Below, one piece after another: positions 1-8,484 of a DNA stretch of 64,000 nucleotides. This stretch comes from Xylophilus sp042867185 (lineage in GTDB: Bacteria; Pseudomonadota; Gammaproteobacteria; Burkholderiales; Burkholderiaceae_C), in the NCBI GenBank assembly GCA_042867185.1, contig JBHZQV010000012.1, forward strand, positions 61,652-125,651, in the 5' to 3' direction. Under the pieces are notes generated by a model. It was not told where the DNA came from, ran no database searches, and saw only the letters and a program-made list of their open reading frames with translations. How positions within the stretch are numbered: the first letter of the stretch is position 1; each line of letters begins with the position of its first letter. The translations under genes and the position numbers were made by a program.

Positions 1-1
1 G

Positions 2-841
2 AAGCGCTGGTACCTGCAACCTTCGATCGTGCTGGGCGGCGGCGTGCTGGCCGCCGTGGCGCTGGCCGCGGTGCTGGCGGGCCTGCTGTTCCCGGGCGAT
101 CCGCTCGACATGGTGGGCGCGCCGTACGTATGGCCGGGCCATGACGCGGCCACGCCGCTCGGCACCGACCTGATGGGCCGCGACCTGCTGGCGGGCCTGT
201 TCCACGGCGCGCGGGTGTCGCTGCTGGTGGGCGTGTCGTCGGCCCTGCTGGCGCTGACCATCGGCATCGCGGTGGGCGCCGCGGCGGGCTTCTACCGGGG
301 CCGGGTCGATGCGGTGCTGACCCGCATCACCGAATTCTTCCAGACCATTCCCGCCTTCCTGCTGGCGATCGTCCTGGTGGCGGTGCTGACGCCGTCCGTC
401 GGCACCATCGTGTTCGCGCTGGGCGTCACCGGGTGGACCAGCATCGCGCGGCTGGTGCGGGCCGAGTTCATCTCGCTGCGCGAGCGCGAGTTCGTTCGCG
501 CCAGCGTCGCCTTGGGCGCGAGCGACCTGCACCTGGTGTTCCGCGAGATCCTGCCCAACGCCTGGACGCCGGTGATCGTCTCCACCGGCCTGCTGGTGGC
601 CAACGCGATCCTGTCGGAGGCGGGCCTGTCCTTCCTCGGACTGGGCGACCCCAACCAGGTGAGCTGGGGTTCGATGATCGGCCTGGGCCGGGACGCGCTG
701 CGCACCGGCTGGTACATGACCGCCCTGCCCGGCATCGCCATCGTGCTCACCGTGCTGGCACTCAACCTGTTGAGCGACGCGCTCAACGCCGCCCTCAACC
801 CGCGCCTGCGCCGTGCGCGGCGCGCCACGCCGGTGCTGTAG
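2..841 (+). CDS. ABC transporter permease, DppC/OppC type (5' end outside window)
   Basis: Inner-membrane permease subunit of a peptide/nickel-type ABC importer. The open frame runs unbroken from the left edge, so the true start lies outside the window; a GTG at 29 is only an internal candidate. Hydrophobic segments are spread along the protein, and the cytoplasmic EAA loop that docks the ATPase is visible near residues 165-185 (ASVALGASDLHLVFREILP), followed by the family-typical SFLGLGDPNQVSWGSMI. The end of the gene is 31 bp before a SfnB-like oxidoreductase, so they may share a transcript. From this context the substrate could be an organosulfur compound or peptide-like sulfur source (inference); the sequence itself shows only the transporter family. 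Confidence 0.88.
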   Translation, partial: KRWYLQPSIVLGGGVLAAVALAAVLAGLLFPGDPLDMVGAPYVWPGHDAATPLGTDLMGRDLLAGLFHGARVSLLVGVSSALLALTIGIAVGAAAGFYRGRVDAVLTRITEFFQTIPAFLLAIVLVAVLTPSVGTIVFALGVTGWTSIARLVRAEFISLREREFVRASVALGASDLHLVFREILPNAWTPVIVSTGLLVANAILSEAGLSFLGLGDPNQVSWGSMIGLGRDALRTGWYMTALPGIAIVLTVLALNLLSDALNAALNPRLRRARRATPVL

Positions 842-872
842 CCGCCGACCCTTCTCTCTGCTTCCAACGCCC

Positions 873-2117
873 ATGTCCGAACACACCTCCCCCCCGGCGC
901 GCATTCCCCGCCTGCCCGACCCGGCCCGCGTGCGGCGCATCGCCGACGACGCCGAGGCGCTCGACGCCGCCCGTGCCCTGGCCGCGCTGGCCGCCGACGG
1001 CGCATCCGAGCGCGACCGCCAGCGCGCACTGCCCTGGGACCTGCTGGAGCGCTGGTCCGAAAGCGGCCTGGGCGCGATCACGGTGCCGCGCGCCTACGGC
1101 GGTGCCGCGGTGTCCCACGCCACCGTGGCCGAGGTCTTCGTCGTCCTGTGCCGGGCCGACCCGGCCTTCGGCCAGATTCCGCAGAACCATTTCGGGCTGC
1201 TGGGCCTGCTGCACGAGCTGGGCACCGATGCGCAAAAGCAGCGCTTCTACGCCGAGGTGCTGGCCGGCCAGCGGCTCGGCAATGCCGGGCCCGAGCGCCG
1301 CTCGGCCGACGCACCCACCATCGCCCACGGCGCCACCCGGCTGCGGCAGACACCCGACGGCCTGCGCCTGGCCGGCACCCGCTTCTATTCCACCGGCGCG
1401 CTGTTCGCCCACCGCGTGCCGACCCGCGCGCTCGACGACGACGGCCGCCCGGTGCAGCCCTGGGTGCCGCGCACCGCGCCGGGCCTGACGGTGGTGGACG
1501 ACTGGTCCTCCTTCGGCCAGCGCACCACGGCCAGCGGCACCGTCGTCTTCGACGACGTGGCGGTCGCGGCCGACGACGTGCTGCCGCTGTGGCGCCTGGC
1601 CGACCGGCCCGGCCTGACCGGCCCGTTCTCGCAGCTCGTCCAGGCCGCGATCGACCAGGGCATCGCCGAGGCCGCGGTGGCCGATGCGATCGCCTTCGTG
1701 CAGGAGCATGCGCGGCCCTGGTCCGAATCGGGCGTGGCCCGCGCGGCGGACGACGTCTACATCCTGGCCGACGTCGGCCGGCTCACCATCGACCTGCATG
1801 CCGCCCGCGAGGTGCTGCTGGAAGCGGGCCGCACGCTCGACGAGGTGGCCGCGGCGCCGGTCACCGCCGCCTCCAGCGCGCGCGCCTCGGTCGCGGTGGC
1901 CGAGGCCAAGGTGCTCACCACCCGCATCGCGCTCGACGCGTCGGAAAAGCTGTTCGAGCTGGCCGGCGCCTCGGCCACCCGCGCGAAGCACAACCTCGAC
2001 CGGCACTGGCGCAACGCCCGGGTCCACACCCTGCACGACCCGGTGCGCTGGAAGACACACCTGATCGGCAACTACCTGCTGAACGAGGTGCCGCCGCCGC
2101 GCCACTCCTGGAACTGA
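873..2117 (+). CDS. SfnB-family acyl-CoA dehydrogenase-like oxidoreductase (first of three)
   Basis: A 414-residue flavoprotein of the acyl-CoA dehydrogenase fold, in the SfnB/DszC branch that uses reduced flavin to oxygenate sulfur compounds rather than dehydrogenating CoA esters. Supporting blocks are FGQIPQNHFGLL near residue 100, WSSFGQRTTASGTVVFDDV near 210, and the C-terminal LDRHWRNARVHTLHDPVRW shared with the other two copies. The ATG at 873 was preferred to an upstream GTG-type extension because that extension would overlap the permease stop. It lies 52 bp before the FMN monooxygenase and on the same strand, which suggests one operon for sulfur scavenging. Substrate not determinable from sequence. 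Confidence 0.85.
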   Translation: MSEHTSPPARIPRLPDPARVRRIADDAEALDAARALAALAADGASERDRQRALPWDLLERWSESGLGAITVPRAYGGAAVSHATVAEVFVVLCRADPAFGQIPQNHFGLLGLLHELGTDAQKQRFYAEVLAGQRLGNAGPERRSADAPTIAHGATRLRQTPDGLRLAGTRFYSTGALFAHRVPTRALDDDGRPVQPWVPRTAPGLTVVDDWSSFGQRTTASGTVVFDDVAVAADDVLPLWRLADRPGLTGPFSQLVQAAIDQGIAEAAVADAIAFVQEHARPWSESGVARAADDVYILADVGRLTIDLHAAREVLLEAGRTLDEVAAAPVTAASSARASVAVAEAKVLTTRIALDASEKLFELAGASATRAKHNLDRHWRNARVHTLHDPVRWKTHLIGNYLLNEVPPPRHSWN

Positions 2118-2169
2118 GCGGCCACCGCACGCCGCGCCGCGACTCCCTCCACAGAAAACCCTCCCTCCC

Positions 2170-3588
2170 ATGGCAGACACCAAGAAGCAGATCATCCTCA
2201 ACGCGTTCAACATGAACTGCGTCGGCCACATCAACCACGGCCTCTGGACCCATCCGCGCGACCGCTCGGTCGACTACAACACCCTGCCCTACTGGACCGA
2301 GCTGGCCCGCACGCTGGAGCGCGGGCTGTTCGACGGCCTGTTCCTCGCCGACATCGTGGGCGTCTACGACATCTACCAGGGCAACGTCGACCTGACCCTG
2401 CGCGAATCGATCCAGCTGCCGGTGAACGATCCGCTGCTGCTGGTACCGGCGATGGCCGCGGTCACCCGGCACCTGGGCTTCGGCGTCACGGTGAACCTGA
2501 GCTACGAAGAGCCCTACCTGCTGGCCCGCCGCTTCTCCACCCTGGACCACCTGACGCAGGGCCGCATCGGCTGGAACATCGTGACCGGCTATCTCGACAG
2601 CGCCGCCCGCGCCATGGGCCGCGCGCAGCAACTGCCGCACGACGAGCGCTACGACCTGGCCGACGAGTACCTGGAGGTGCTCTACAAGCTGTGGGAAGGC
2701 AGCTGGGAAGACGGCGCGGTGCGGCGCGACAAGGCCGGCCGCCTCTTCGCCGACCCGGCCAGGGTGCATCCGGTGCACCACCGGGGGCGCTATTTCCAGG
2801 TCGACGGCTACCACCTCAGCGAGCCCTCGCCGCAACGCACGCCGCTGCTCTTCCAGGCCGGCGCCTCCGGCCGCGGCCAGCAGTTCGCGGCGCGGCATGC
2901 CGAATGCACCTTCGTCTCCAGCGCCAACCGGGCCTCGACCCGCGCGCTGGTGGACGATGCCCGCCGCCAGGCCCGGGCCGCCGGCCGCGACCCGGCCGCG
3001 CTGAAGGTGCTGATGGGCATCACCGTGGTCGTCGCGCCGACGGCGCAGGAGGCCCGGGAGAAGTACGCCGAGTACCAGCACCACGCCAGCGCCGAAGCCG
3101 GGCTGGCGCATTTCTGCGCCGGCGCGGGCGTCGACTTTTCGCAGTTCGACCCCGATACGCCGCTGCAGGACTTCAAGAGCAACGGCATCGAGAGCGCGGT
3201 GCGCCGGGTGACCGGTGGCCGCGCCGACTACACGGTGCGCCACCTGCTGGAGACGCTGTCGCTGGGCGGCCGCTACGCCACCGTCGTCGGCGATCCGCAG
3301 CAGGTGGCCGACCAGCTGCAAGGCTGGATGGACGACACCGGCATCGACGGCTTCAACCTCACCCGCACCGTCACGCCCGAGAGCTACCAGGACTTCATCG
3401 ACCTGGTGGTGCCCGAGCTGCAGAGCCGCGGCATCTACAAGACCCGCTACGCCGAGGGCACGCTGCGCCAGAAGCTGTACGGCGGGGCTGCGCTGCTGCC
3501 CGACAGCCATCCGGCCGCGGGCTTCCGCCACGGGGCCGCGCCCGCTCGGTCCCGGGTCGGCGAGGAAGTAACGGTCCCCGCTTTCTGA
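2170..3588 (+). CDS. NtaA/SnaA/DszA/DmoA-family FMN-dependent monooxygenase
   Basis: A 472-residue luciferase-like (bacterial luciferase fold) monooxygenase of the class that takes FMNH2 from a separate reductase; relatives include nitrilotriacetate, dibenzothiophene-sulfone and dimethyl-sulfide monooxygenases. Family blocks are visible: an N-terminal NMNCVGHINHGLW, GLFDGLFLADIVGVYDIY, the flavin-site region LDHLTQGRIGWNIVTGYLDS, and RTPLLFQAGASGRG. Full length for the family. It sits between two SfnB-like genes, so the likely role is C-S bond cleavage of an alkyl sulfide or sulfone (inference). No flavin reductase gene is present in the visible part of the cluster, so it must be supplied from elsewhere or from upstream of the window. 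Confidence 0.87.
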   Translation: MADTKKQIILNAFNMNCVGHINHGLWTHPRDRSVDYNTLPYWTELARTLERGLFDGLFLADIVGVYDIYQGNVDLTLRESIQLPVNDPLLLVPAMAAVTRHLGFGVTVNLSYEEPYLLARRFSTLDHLTQGRIGWNIVTGYLDSAARAMGRAQQLPHDERYDLADEYLEVLYKLWEGSWEDGAVRRDKAGRLFADPARVHPVHHRGRYFQVDGYHLSEPSPQRTPLLFQAGASGRGQQFAARHAECTFVSSANRASTRALVDDARRQARAAGRDPAALKVLMGITVVVAPTAQEAREKYAEYQHHASAEAGLAHFCAGAGVDFSQFDPDTPLQDFKSNGIESAVRRVTGGRADYTVRHLLETLSLGGRYATVVGDPQQVADQLQGWMDDTGIDGFNLTRTVTPESYQDFIDLVVPELQSRGIYKTRYAEGTLRQKLYGGAALLPDSHPAAGFRHGAAPARSRVGEEVTVPAF

Positions 3589-3649
3589 GCTGCCTCGCCC
3601 TCCGCCCGCACCACCCGCACCACCCGCACGACACCGACCCGACACCACC

Positions 3650-4948
3650 ATGCTGCTCGCCGACACCTCTCCCCTTTCCGTTGCGCCGCCGGCCGCCGCG
3701 CCCCGCTCCGCCACGCCGCCCGGTGCGGTGGCCGTCATCGCGGACGATGCCCAGGCCCTCGACACCGCGCGCCGCCTGGCCGCCGACTTCGCCACCACCG
3801 CGGTGGAGCGCGACCGGGACCGCCGGCTGCCGTGGGACGAACTCGATGCCTTCTCCGGCAGCGGGCTCTGGGCGATCACCGTGCCCCGCGCGCACGGCGG
3901 CGCGGGCGTCTGCGGCGCCACGCTGGCCGATGTGATCGCGCGGGTTTCGGCCGCCGACGGCTCGCTCGGCCAGATACCGCAGAACCATTTCTACGCGGTC
4001 GAGCTGCTGCGCCTGGCGGGCAGCGCCGAACAGCAGCGCTTCTTCTACGGCCGGGTGCTGGCGGGCGAGCGCCTGGGCAACGCGCTGGCCGAGATCGGCC
4101 ACAAGGATTTCAAGCGCCGCACCCGCATCGAACCCGCGGCGGACGGCGGCTTCCGGCTGCAGGGCCGCAAGTTCTACTGCACCGGCGCGCTGTACGCGCA
4201 CTGGATCCCGACGATGGCGGTGGCGCAGGAAACCGCGCCGGACGGCACGGTGCGCGAGGCGCCGCACCTGGTCTTCGTGCCCCGCCACGCCCCCGGCGTG
4301 CAGGTGATCGACGACTGGGACGGTTTCGGCCAGCGGGTGACCGGCAGCGGCTCGGTGGTGCTGGACGACGTGCGGATCGAGCCCGGCTGGGTGCTGCGCT
4401 TGCCCGACGGCCTGGAGCAGACCAGCACCGCCCGGCCTTTCGCCCACCTGATGCACAGCGCGATCGACCTCGGCATCGGCCGGGGCGCACTGGCCGCGAC
4501 GCTGGATGTCGTGCGCGACCACGCCCGGCCCTGGATCGACGCGAAGGTGGCCCGCGCGGCCGACGATCCCCTGCTGCTGCAGCAGATCGGCGACACCGCG
4601 GTGCGGCTGCGCGCGGCCGAGGCGCTGGTGCGCCGTGCGGCCCGGCTGCTGGATGCCGCCCAGGCCGCGCCGACGCCCGAGCGGGTGGCGGCCGCATCGG
4701 TCGCGGTTTCGGAAGCGCGGGTGCTCACCACCACCGCCTCGCTCGATGCCGGCACCCGGCTGTTCGAGCTGGGCGGCACCGCCGCGACGCTGGATGGGCG
4801 CGGCCTCGACCGGTTCTGGCGCAATGCCCGCACCCACACGCTGCACGACCCGGTGCGCTGGCGCTACCACGCGGTGGGCGACTACCACCTCAACGGCCGA
4901 CATCCCGCGCTGCAGCCACCGGCGACACCGGCTGCGGCGGCTTCCTAG
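3650..4948 (+). CDS. SfnB-family oxidoreductase (second of three)
   Basis: A 432-residue paralogue of the gene at 873, with a longer Pro/Ala-rich leader (about 20 extra residues before AVAVIADDAQAL). Shared landmarks are GQIPQNHFYAVELL, RKFYCTGALYAHWIPT, DDWDGFGQRVTGSGSVVLDDV and LDRFWRNARTHTLHDPVRW. These match the SfnB/DszC group of flavin-dependent oxygenases within the acyl-CoA dehydrogenase superfamily. ATG at 3650 follows a 61-bp gap after the FMN monooxygenase and continues the same transcription direction. Having two such paralogues around one luciferase-like enzyme suggests substrate diversification or successive oxidation steps (inference). Confidence 0.85.
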   Translation: MLLADTSPLSVAPPAAAPRSATPPGAVAVIADDAQALDTARRLAADFATTAVERDRDRRLPWDELDAFSGSGLWAITVPRAHGGAGVCGATLADVIARVSAADGSLGQIPQNHFYAVELLRLAGSAEQQRFFYGRVLAGERLGNALAEIGHKDFKRRTRIEPAADGGFRLQGRKFYCTGALYAHWIPTMAVAQETAPDGTVREAPHLVFVPRHAPGVQVIDDWDGFGQRVTGSGSVVLDDVRIEPGWVLRLPDGLEQTSTARPFAHLMHSAIDLGIGRGALAATLDVVRDHARPWIDAKVARAADDPLLLQQIGDTAVRLRAAEALVRRAARLLDAAQAAPTPERVAAASVAVSEARVLTTTASLDAGTRLFELGGTAATLDGRGLDRFWRNARTHTLHDPVRWRYHAVGDYHLNGRHPALQPPATPAAAAS

Positions 4949-4967
4949 CGGCGCAGGCAGCGGCCGC

Positions 4968-6179
4968 TCAGGCCGCGGCCTTGGTGCCCACCGACCAGTA
5001 GAACTGCGGCTGGGCGCCGTTGAGCACGCAGTCGCCCAGCATCCGCGCCTTGTAGATCGTCGGGTTGTGCGATGCCAGGGTGCGGGCGTTGCGCCAGTGC
5101 CGGTCGAGGCGCCGGTCCTGCTGCAGCGCCGATGCGCCGCCGACGTCGAACATCCGGGTCGCCGCGCCCAGCACCGCATCGACGATGCCCACCTGGGCCT
5201 GCGCCGCCCGCAGTTCCACATCGATCAGCACCGCCTCGGTCACCGGCGCGCCGGCCGCGCGCAGCCGGTCGACATCGCCCAGGCCGGCGGCCACCGCGCG
5301 CACCGCCGAGGCGGCCAGGAAGGCGGTGGCCGAGAGCTGGCCGATCACCTGCTGCACCACCGGGTCTTCGCGCGGCGTGGTGGCGCTGCCGTGGCTGTAG
5401 GTGCGCTTGCGGGGGCGCACGAAATCGGCCGCGTCGCGCTCGATCGCCCGGGCGATGCCGGCGAGCGTCGCCAGGTGCACCAGCTGGAAGAAGGCGGTCA
5501 TCGGCGTCGGCCGGTTGCGCGGGTAGTGCAGCACATGGCCGGGCTGCACCGCGACGTCGGCGAAGCGGGTGGTGCCCGAGGCGCTGAGCCGCTGGCCGAA
5601 GCCCTGCCAGTCGTCGACCCGGTCGACGCCGGCGCCGTCGGCCGGCACCAGCGCCACCACCGGCGACGGCCCCTCGTCCTGCCGGGCGGTGACCGCGATC
5701 CAGTCGGCGTACAGCGTGCCGGTGCTGTAGAACTTGGCGCCGTCGAGCCGCCAGCCCTCGCCGTCGGGCGTGAGCGCGGTCTGCAGCGTGGCGATCGCGT
5801 TGTCGCCCAGCTCGGTGGTGGCGTTGCCGAAGATCACGCCCTGCCCCGCCAGCGCCAGCCACGGGCCGTGCAGCGCGGGATCGATCTCGGCATAGAGCCG
5901 CTCGATGAAGCCGAAGTGGGCGCGCAGGATCTGCGGCAGGTTGCTGTCGGCCGTGCCCAGCTCGATCAGCAGGTCGAACAGCTGCTCCACCGACGCGCCG
6001 AAGCCGCCGTGCGCCACCGGCACCCGCAGGGCGCCGAAACGTGCCTCGCGCAGCCAGCCGACGGCGTCGTGCGCCAGGGTGCGGTTGGCTTCGCGCGCGA
6101 CCGCCTGCCCGGCGATGCGGTCGAAGACGGGGCGGAAATGCTGCAGGAGCGCGGCGGTCGGCGGGGGGGATGTGGACAT
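4968..6179 (-). CDS. DszC/SfnB-like flavin-dependent oxidoreductase (third paralogue, convergent)
   Basis: A 403-residue protein of the same acyl-CoA dehydrogenase-like oxygenase group, on the opposite strand and converging on the second SfnB gene with only 19 bp between stops. Landmarks are QILRAHFGFIERL, KFYSTGTLYADWIAV, DDWQGFGQRLSASGTTRFADV and RRLDRHWRNARTLASHNP. It diverges from the other two (the HTLHDPVRW end is replaced by ASHNPTIYKARMLGDCVLN, closer to DszC-like enzymes). The ATG at 6179 (MSTSPPPTAALL) was chosen; an in-frame GTG at 6260 would add 27 low-quality residues. Own promoter required because of its orientation. Confidence 0.83.
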   Translation of the reverse strand: MSTSPPPTAALLQHFRPVFDRIAGQAVAREANRTLAHDAVGWLREARFGALRVPVAHGGFGASVEQLFDLLIELGTADSNLPQILRAHFGFIERLYAEIDPALHGPWLALAGQGVIFGNATTELGDNAIATLQTALTPDGEGWRLDGAKFYSTGTLYADWIAVTARQDEGPSPVVALVPADGAGVDRVDDWQGFGQRLSASGTTRFADVAVQPGHVLHYPRNRPTPMTAFFQLVHLATLAGIARAIERDAADFVRPRKRTYSHGSATTPREDPVVQQVIGQLSATAFLAASAVRAVAAGLGDVDRLRAAGAPVTEAVLIDVELRAAQAQVGIVDAVLGAATRMFDVGGASALQQDRRLDRHWRNARTLASHNPTIYKARMLGDCVLNGAQPQFYWSVGTKAAA

Positions 6180-6369
6180 GCGGTCGGGATCGATGAGGGT
6201 GAGGCGGTGGCCTGGCGGCGCCGGATCGCGCTGCGTAGGGCGCCGCGCGGAGCGCACCACGGGGCGTGCCCGGGCGATGGAAAACGCCAGAGGCTACCGA
6301 CGCGCCCGGCCGCGCGGAAGTGCGTTTTGCGGCTATGGATAGTCGGAAATTCATCCGCCGCGCGGGCTG

Positions 6370-6400
6370 TTGCAAAGGGGGCGGGCGAAGTGATTACAGT
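6370..6400 (+). promoter_or_regulatory. Candidate sigma-70-like promoter of the lipoprotein gene
   Basis: TTGCAA at 6370-6375 and TTACAG at 6394-6399 are separated by 18 bp and lie about 35 bp before the ATG at 6434, in a locally AT-richer patch. Match to consensus is moderate; no experimental support. Confidence 0.35.
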
Positions 6401-6433
6401 AGGCACCGCACTTTTCCCATCGCCTGGACACCC

Positions 6434-7063
6434 ATGAAACACCTCGCCCTCTGCGCCCTGGCCGCCGCCGCCTTCCTGGCCGGATGCGTCGCCCCGCCAC
6501 CGCCGCCGCCCACCGCGGCGCAGGTGCTCGACGCCGACCCCACCACCGACTGCCTCAAGGCCGCCAACCGCGACCCGCGCCTGAGTTTGCTGGAGCCGAA
6601 GCTGGGCAGCCTGCGTTCCGCCGGCCAGGCCTCGCTGCCGATGCTGGCCAGCAAGGACTACCCCACCGCCACCGAGAAGGTCGCGCTGGAAGTGTGGGGC
6701 AGCGAGCGCCAGCGCTGCGTGAAGCTGGGCGAGAGCTACCGCGCCGCCAACCTGCCGCTGCCGCTGGTCTCGGCCTTCGAGCTGGGCCAGCGCGACCTGG
6801 TCTTCCTCACCGCCAAGCTCTACGGCGGCGAAATGACCTACGGCCAGTTCAACATGCGCCGCCAGGAGCTGGCCGGCGCCCACCGCCAGCGCCTGATCGA
6901 GTTCGAGCAGCAGCACGCCGCCTACCTGTCGCAGATCGAGCCGCAGCGCCGCCTGGCCGCTGCCGGACCGCCGCAGACGATGCCGGTGGCCCCCGCGGTG
7001 CGTGCCCTGTTCACCACCTGCAACCGCTACAGCGTCGACGGGGTGAACTGCACCAGCCAGTAA
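6434..7063 (+). CDS. Predicted lipoprotein of unknown function
   Basis: A 209-residue protein with a type II signal peptide: MKHLALCALAAAAFLAGC, where LAGC is the lipobox and Cys-18 the lipidation site, followed by a proline run (APPPPPP). The mature part is helical and polar, with SLLEPKLGSLR, LGESYRAANLPLPLV and a C-terminal TCNRYSVDGVNCTSQ carrying two Cys that could form a disulfide. I do not recognise the family. ATG at 6434 was chosen because it creates the signal peptide; longer forms upstream destroy it. It stands alone, with a strong hairpin directly behind it. Confidence 0.75.
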   Translation: MKHLALCALAAAAFLAGCVAPPPPPPTAAQVLDADPTTDCLKAANRDPRLSLLEPKLGSLRSAGQASLPMLASKDYPTATEKVALEVWGSERQRCVKLGESYRAANLPLPLVSAFELGQRDLVFLTAKLYGGEMTYGQFNMRRQELAGAHRQRLIEFEQQHAAYLSQIEPQRRLAAAGPPQTMPVAPAVRALFTTCNRYSVDGVNCTSQ

Positions 7064-7072
7064 AGCGGGTCG

Positions 7073-7103
7073 GGCGCCGCCGGCCCTGGCAGCCGGCGGC
7101 GCC
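7073..7103 (+). terminator. GC-rich 12-bp hairpin behind the lipoprotein gene
   Basis: GGCGCCGCCGGC (7073-7084) and GCCGGCGGCGCC (7092-7103) form a perfect 12-bp stem with a 7-nt loop, starting 10 bp after the stop. There is no T run, so it is not a classical intrinsic terminator; it may stabilise the 3' end or act with Rho. Confidence 0.45.
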
Positions 7104-7180
7104 GCATGGTGCGGCGCGGAAACATTCCTGCACCACTCCTGGCACCCGTGCTTCGACAATCGCTCCCTCAGGAGGGAGCC

Positions 7181-8323
7181 ATGTCCAGGGTCACGTTGCA
7201 CGCCAAGCGTTTTTTCAGCCTCGCCAAGAAATCGGTCGCCGCATGGTCGGACGACTACGCCCCCAGCATGGGCGCGGCGATCGCCTACTACACCGTCTTT
7301 TCGCTCGCCCCCCTGCTGCTGATCGTGATCGCGGTGGCGGGCTTCGTCTTCGGCCGCGAGGCGGTCCAGGGCGAGATCGTCGGCCAGCTCTCGGGCCTGC
7401 TGGGCCGCGACGGGGCGCTCGCGGTGCAGGGCCTGATCAAGAGTGCCAGCCAGCCCGCGCAGGGGCTGGTCGCCACCGCCATCAGCCTGGTGGTGCTGGC
7501 GGTCGGCGCCACCACCGTGTTCGGCGAACTGCAGAGCGCCCTCGACCGGATCTGGGGCATCCCGGCCACCGCCAAATCGGGCATCTGGGCGACGCTGCGG
7601 GCGCGGCTGCTGTCCTTCGGGCTGATCCTGGGCCTGGCGTTTCTGCTGATGGTGTCGCTCACCGTCAGCGCCGCGGTGGCGGCCATGGGCACCTGGGTCG
7701 GCTCGGTGCTGCCGGGCTGGGCGGTGACGCTGCAGATCATCAACCTGGCGGTGTCGCTGAGCATCACCACCTTGCTCTTCGCGATGATCTACAAGCTGAT
7801 GCCCCAGGCCAAGATCGCCTGGCGCGACGTGTGGGTGGGCGCGGTGGTGACGGCGGTGCTGTTCGAGGTGGGCAAGGTGCTGATCGGGCTGTACGTGGGA
7901 CGCGGCAGCGTGTCGTCGTCGTTCGCGGCGGCAGGCTCGATCATCGTGCTGCTGGTGTGGGTCTATTACTCGGCGCAGATCTTCCTGCTGGGCGCCGAAT
8001 TCACCTGGGTCTACGCCAGCGAGCACGGTTCCCGCGCGGCCCTGCCGGTGCCCGATGCGCCCGAGGTCCCGCGCAAATCCGAACCGGTGCCGGCGGTGGA
8101 CCCCGACCGGCCGGTGGCACCCGCAGCGGTGCCCGCCGCCCGGGCCGTCGAGGTGCACCACGACGACGACCCGGTGGAAGCCTACGCGCCGCAAGGGCCG
8201 ACGATGCGCCAGAAGATCTATGTCACCGTCGCGCTGACCGCGCTGCAGATCGCGATCCGGGTGGCGATGCGGCGAAGCGCGGCGAAGAAGGCGGCGCGCC
8301 GGGCCGGCATGCGGCGGCGCTGA
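7181..8323 (+). CDS. YihY/BrkB-family inner-membrane protein
   Basis: A 380-residue polytopic protein of the YihY/virulence factor BrkB family, whose biochemical role is not settled. Family signatures are visible: DDYAPSMGAAIAYYTVFSLA near residue 25, the helix-rich core with about six membrane segments, and GSIIVLLVWVYYSAQIFLLG with GAEFTWVYA near residues 250-275. The last ~100 residues are a soluble, proline/valine-rich tail ending in a basic cluster (KKAARRAGMRRR). The start at 7181 is supported by GGAGGG at 7171-7176. Name RNase BN, used in old annotations for this family, is not warranted. Confidence 0.88.
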   Translation: MSRVTLHAKRFFSLAKKSVAAWSDDYAPSMGAAIAYYTVFSLAPLLLIVIAVAGFVFGREAVQGEIVGQLSGLLGRDGALAVQGLIKSASQPAQGLVATAISLVVLAVGATTVFGELQSALDRIWGIPATAKSGIWATLRARLLSFGLILGLAFLLMVSLTVSAAVAAMGTWVGSVLPGWAVTLQIINLAVSLSITTLLFAMIYKLMPQAKIAWRDVWVGAVVTAVLFEVGKVLIGLYVGRGSVSSSFAAAGSIIVLLVWVYYSAQIFLLGAEFTWVYASEHGSRAALPVPDAPEVPRKSEPVPAVDPDRPVAPAAVPAARAVEVHHDDDPVEAYAPQGPTMRQKIYVTVALTALQIAIRVAMRRSAAKKAARRAGMRRR

Positions 8324-8379
8324 GCGCTGCCCACGTAACGCAGGTGGCCGGACCACCTCTATCCACATAGCACGCCAGT

Positions 8380-8430
8380 GCTATGCTTTCGATAGCTACC
8401 GGCCTTGAACCGACGCCGGCTACAGGCCTG
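8380..8430 (+). repeat. Dispersed palindromic repeat, family 1 (intergenic copy, sense)
   Basis: GCTAT at 8380-8384 pairs with ATAGC at 8392-8396, followed by CCGGCC, CGCCGGC and CAGGCCTG. It lies between the convergent ends of the YihY gene and the LysR gene. Same order of blocks as the copies at 25634 and 48185. Being between two stops it could also act as a bidirectional transcription barrier. Confidence 0.7.
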
Positions 8431-8484
8431 TCAGCCACCTAGGTACGACACGACATGGGGGACAGACGGGTGGCGGCCGCGCCC

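Noticed and set aside
5966..8368. An 800-codon minus-strand frame spanning the YihY gene and the lipoprotein gene
   Set aside because: Antisense shadow of two well-supported plus-strand genes and partly out of frame with the DszC-like gene.
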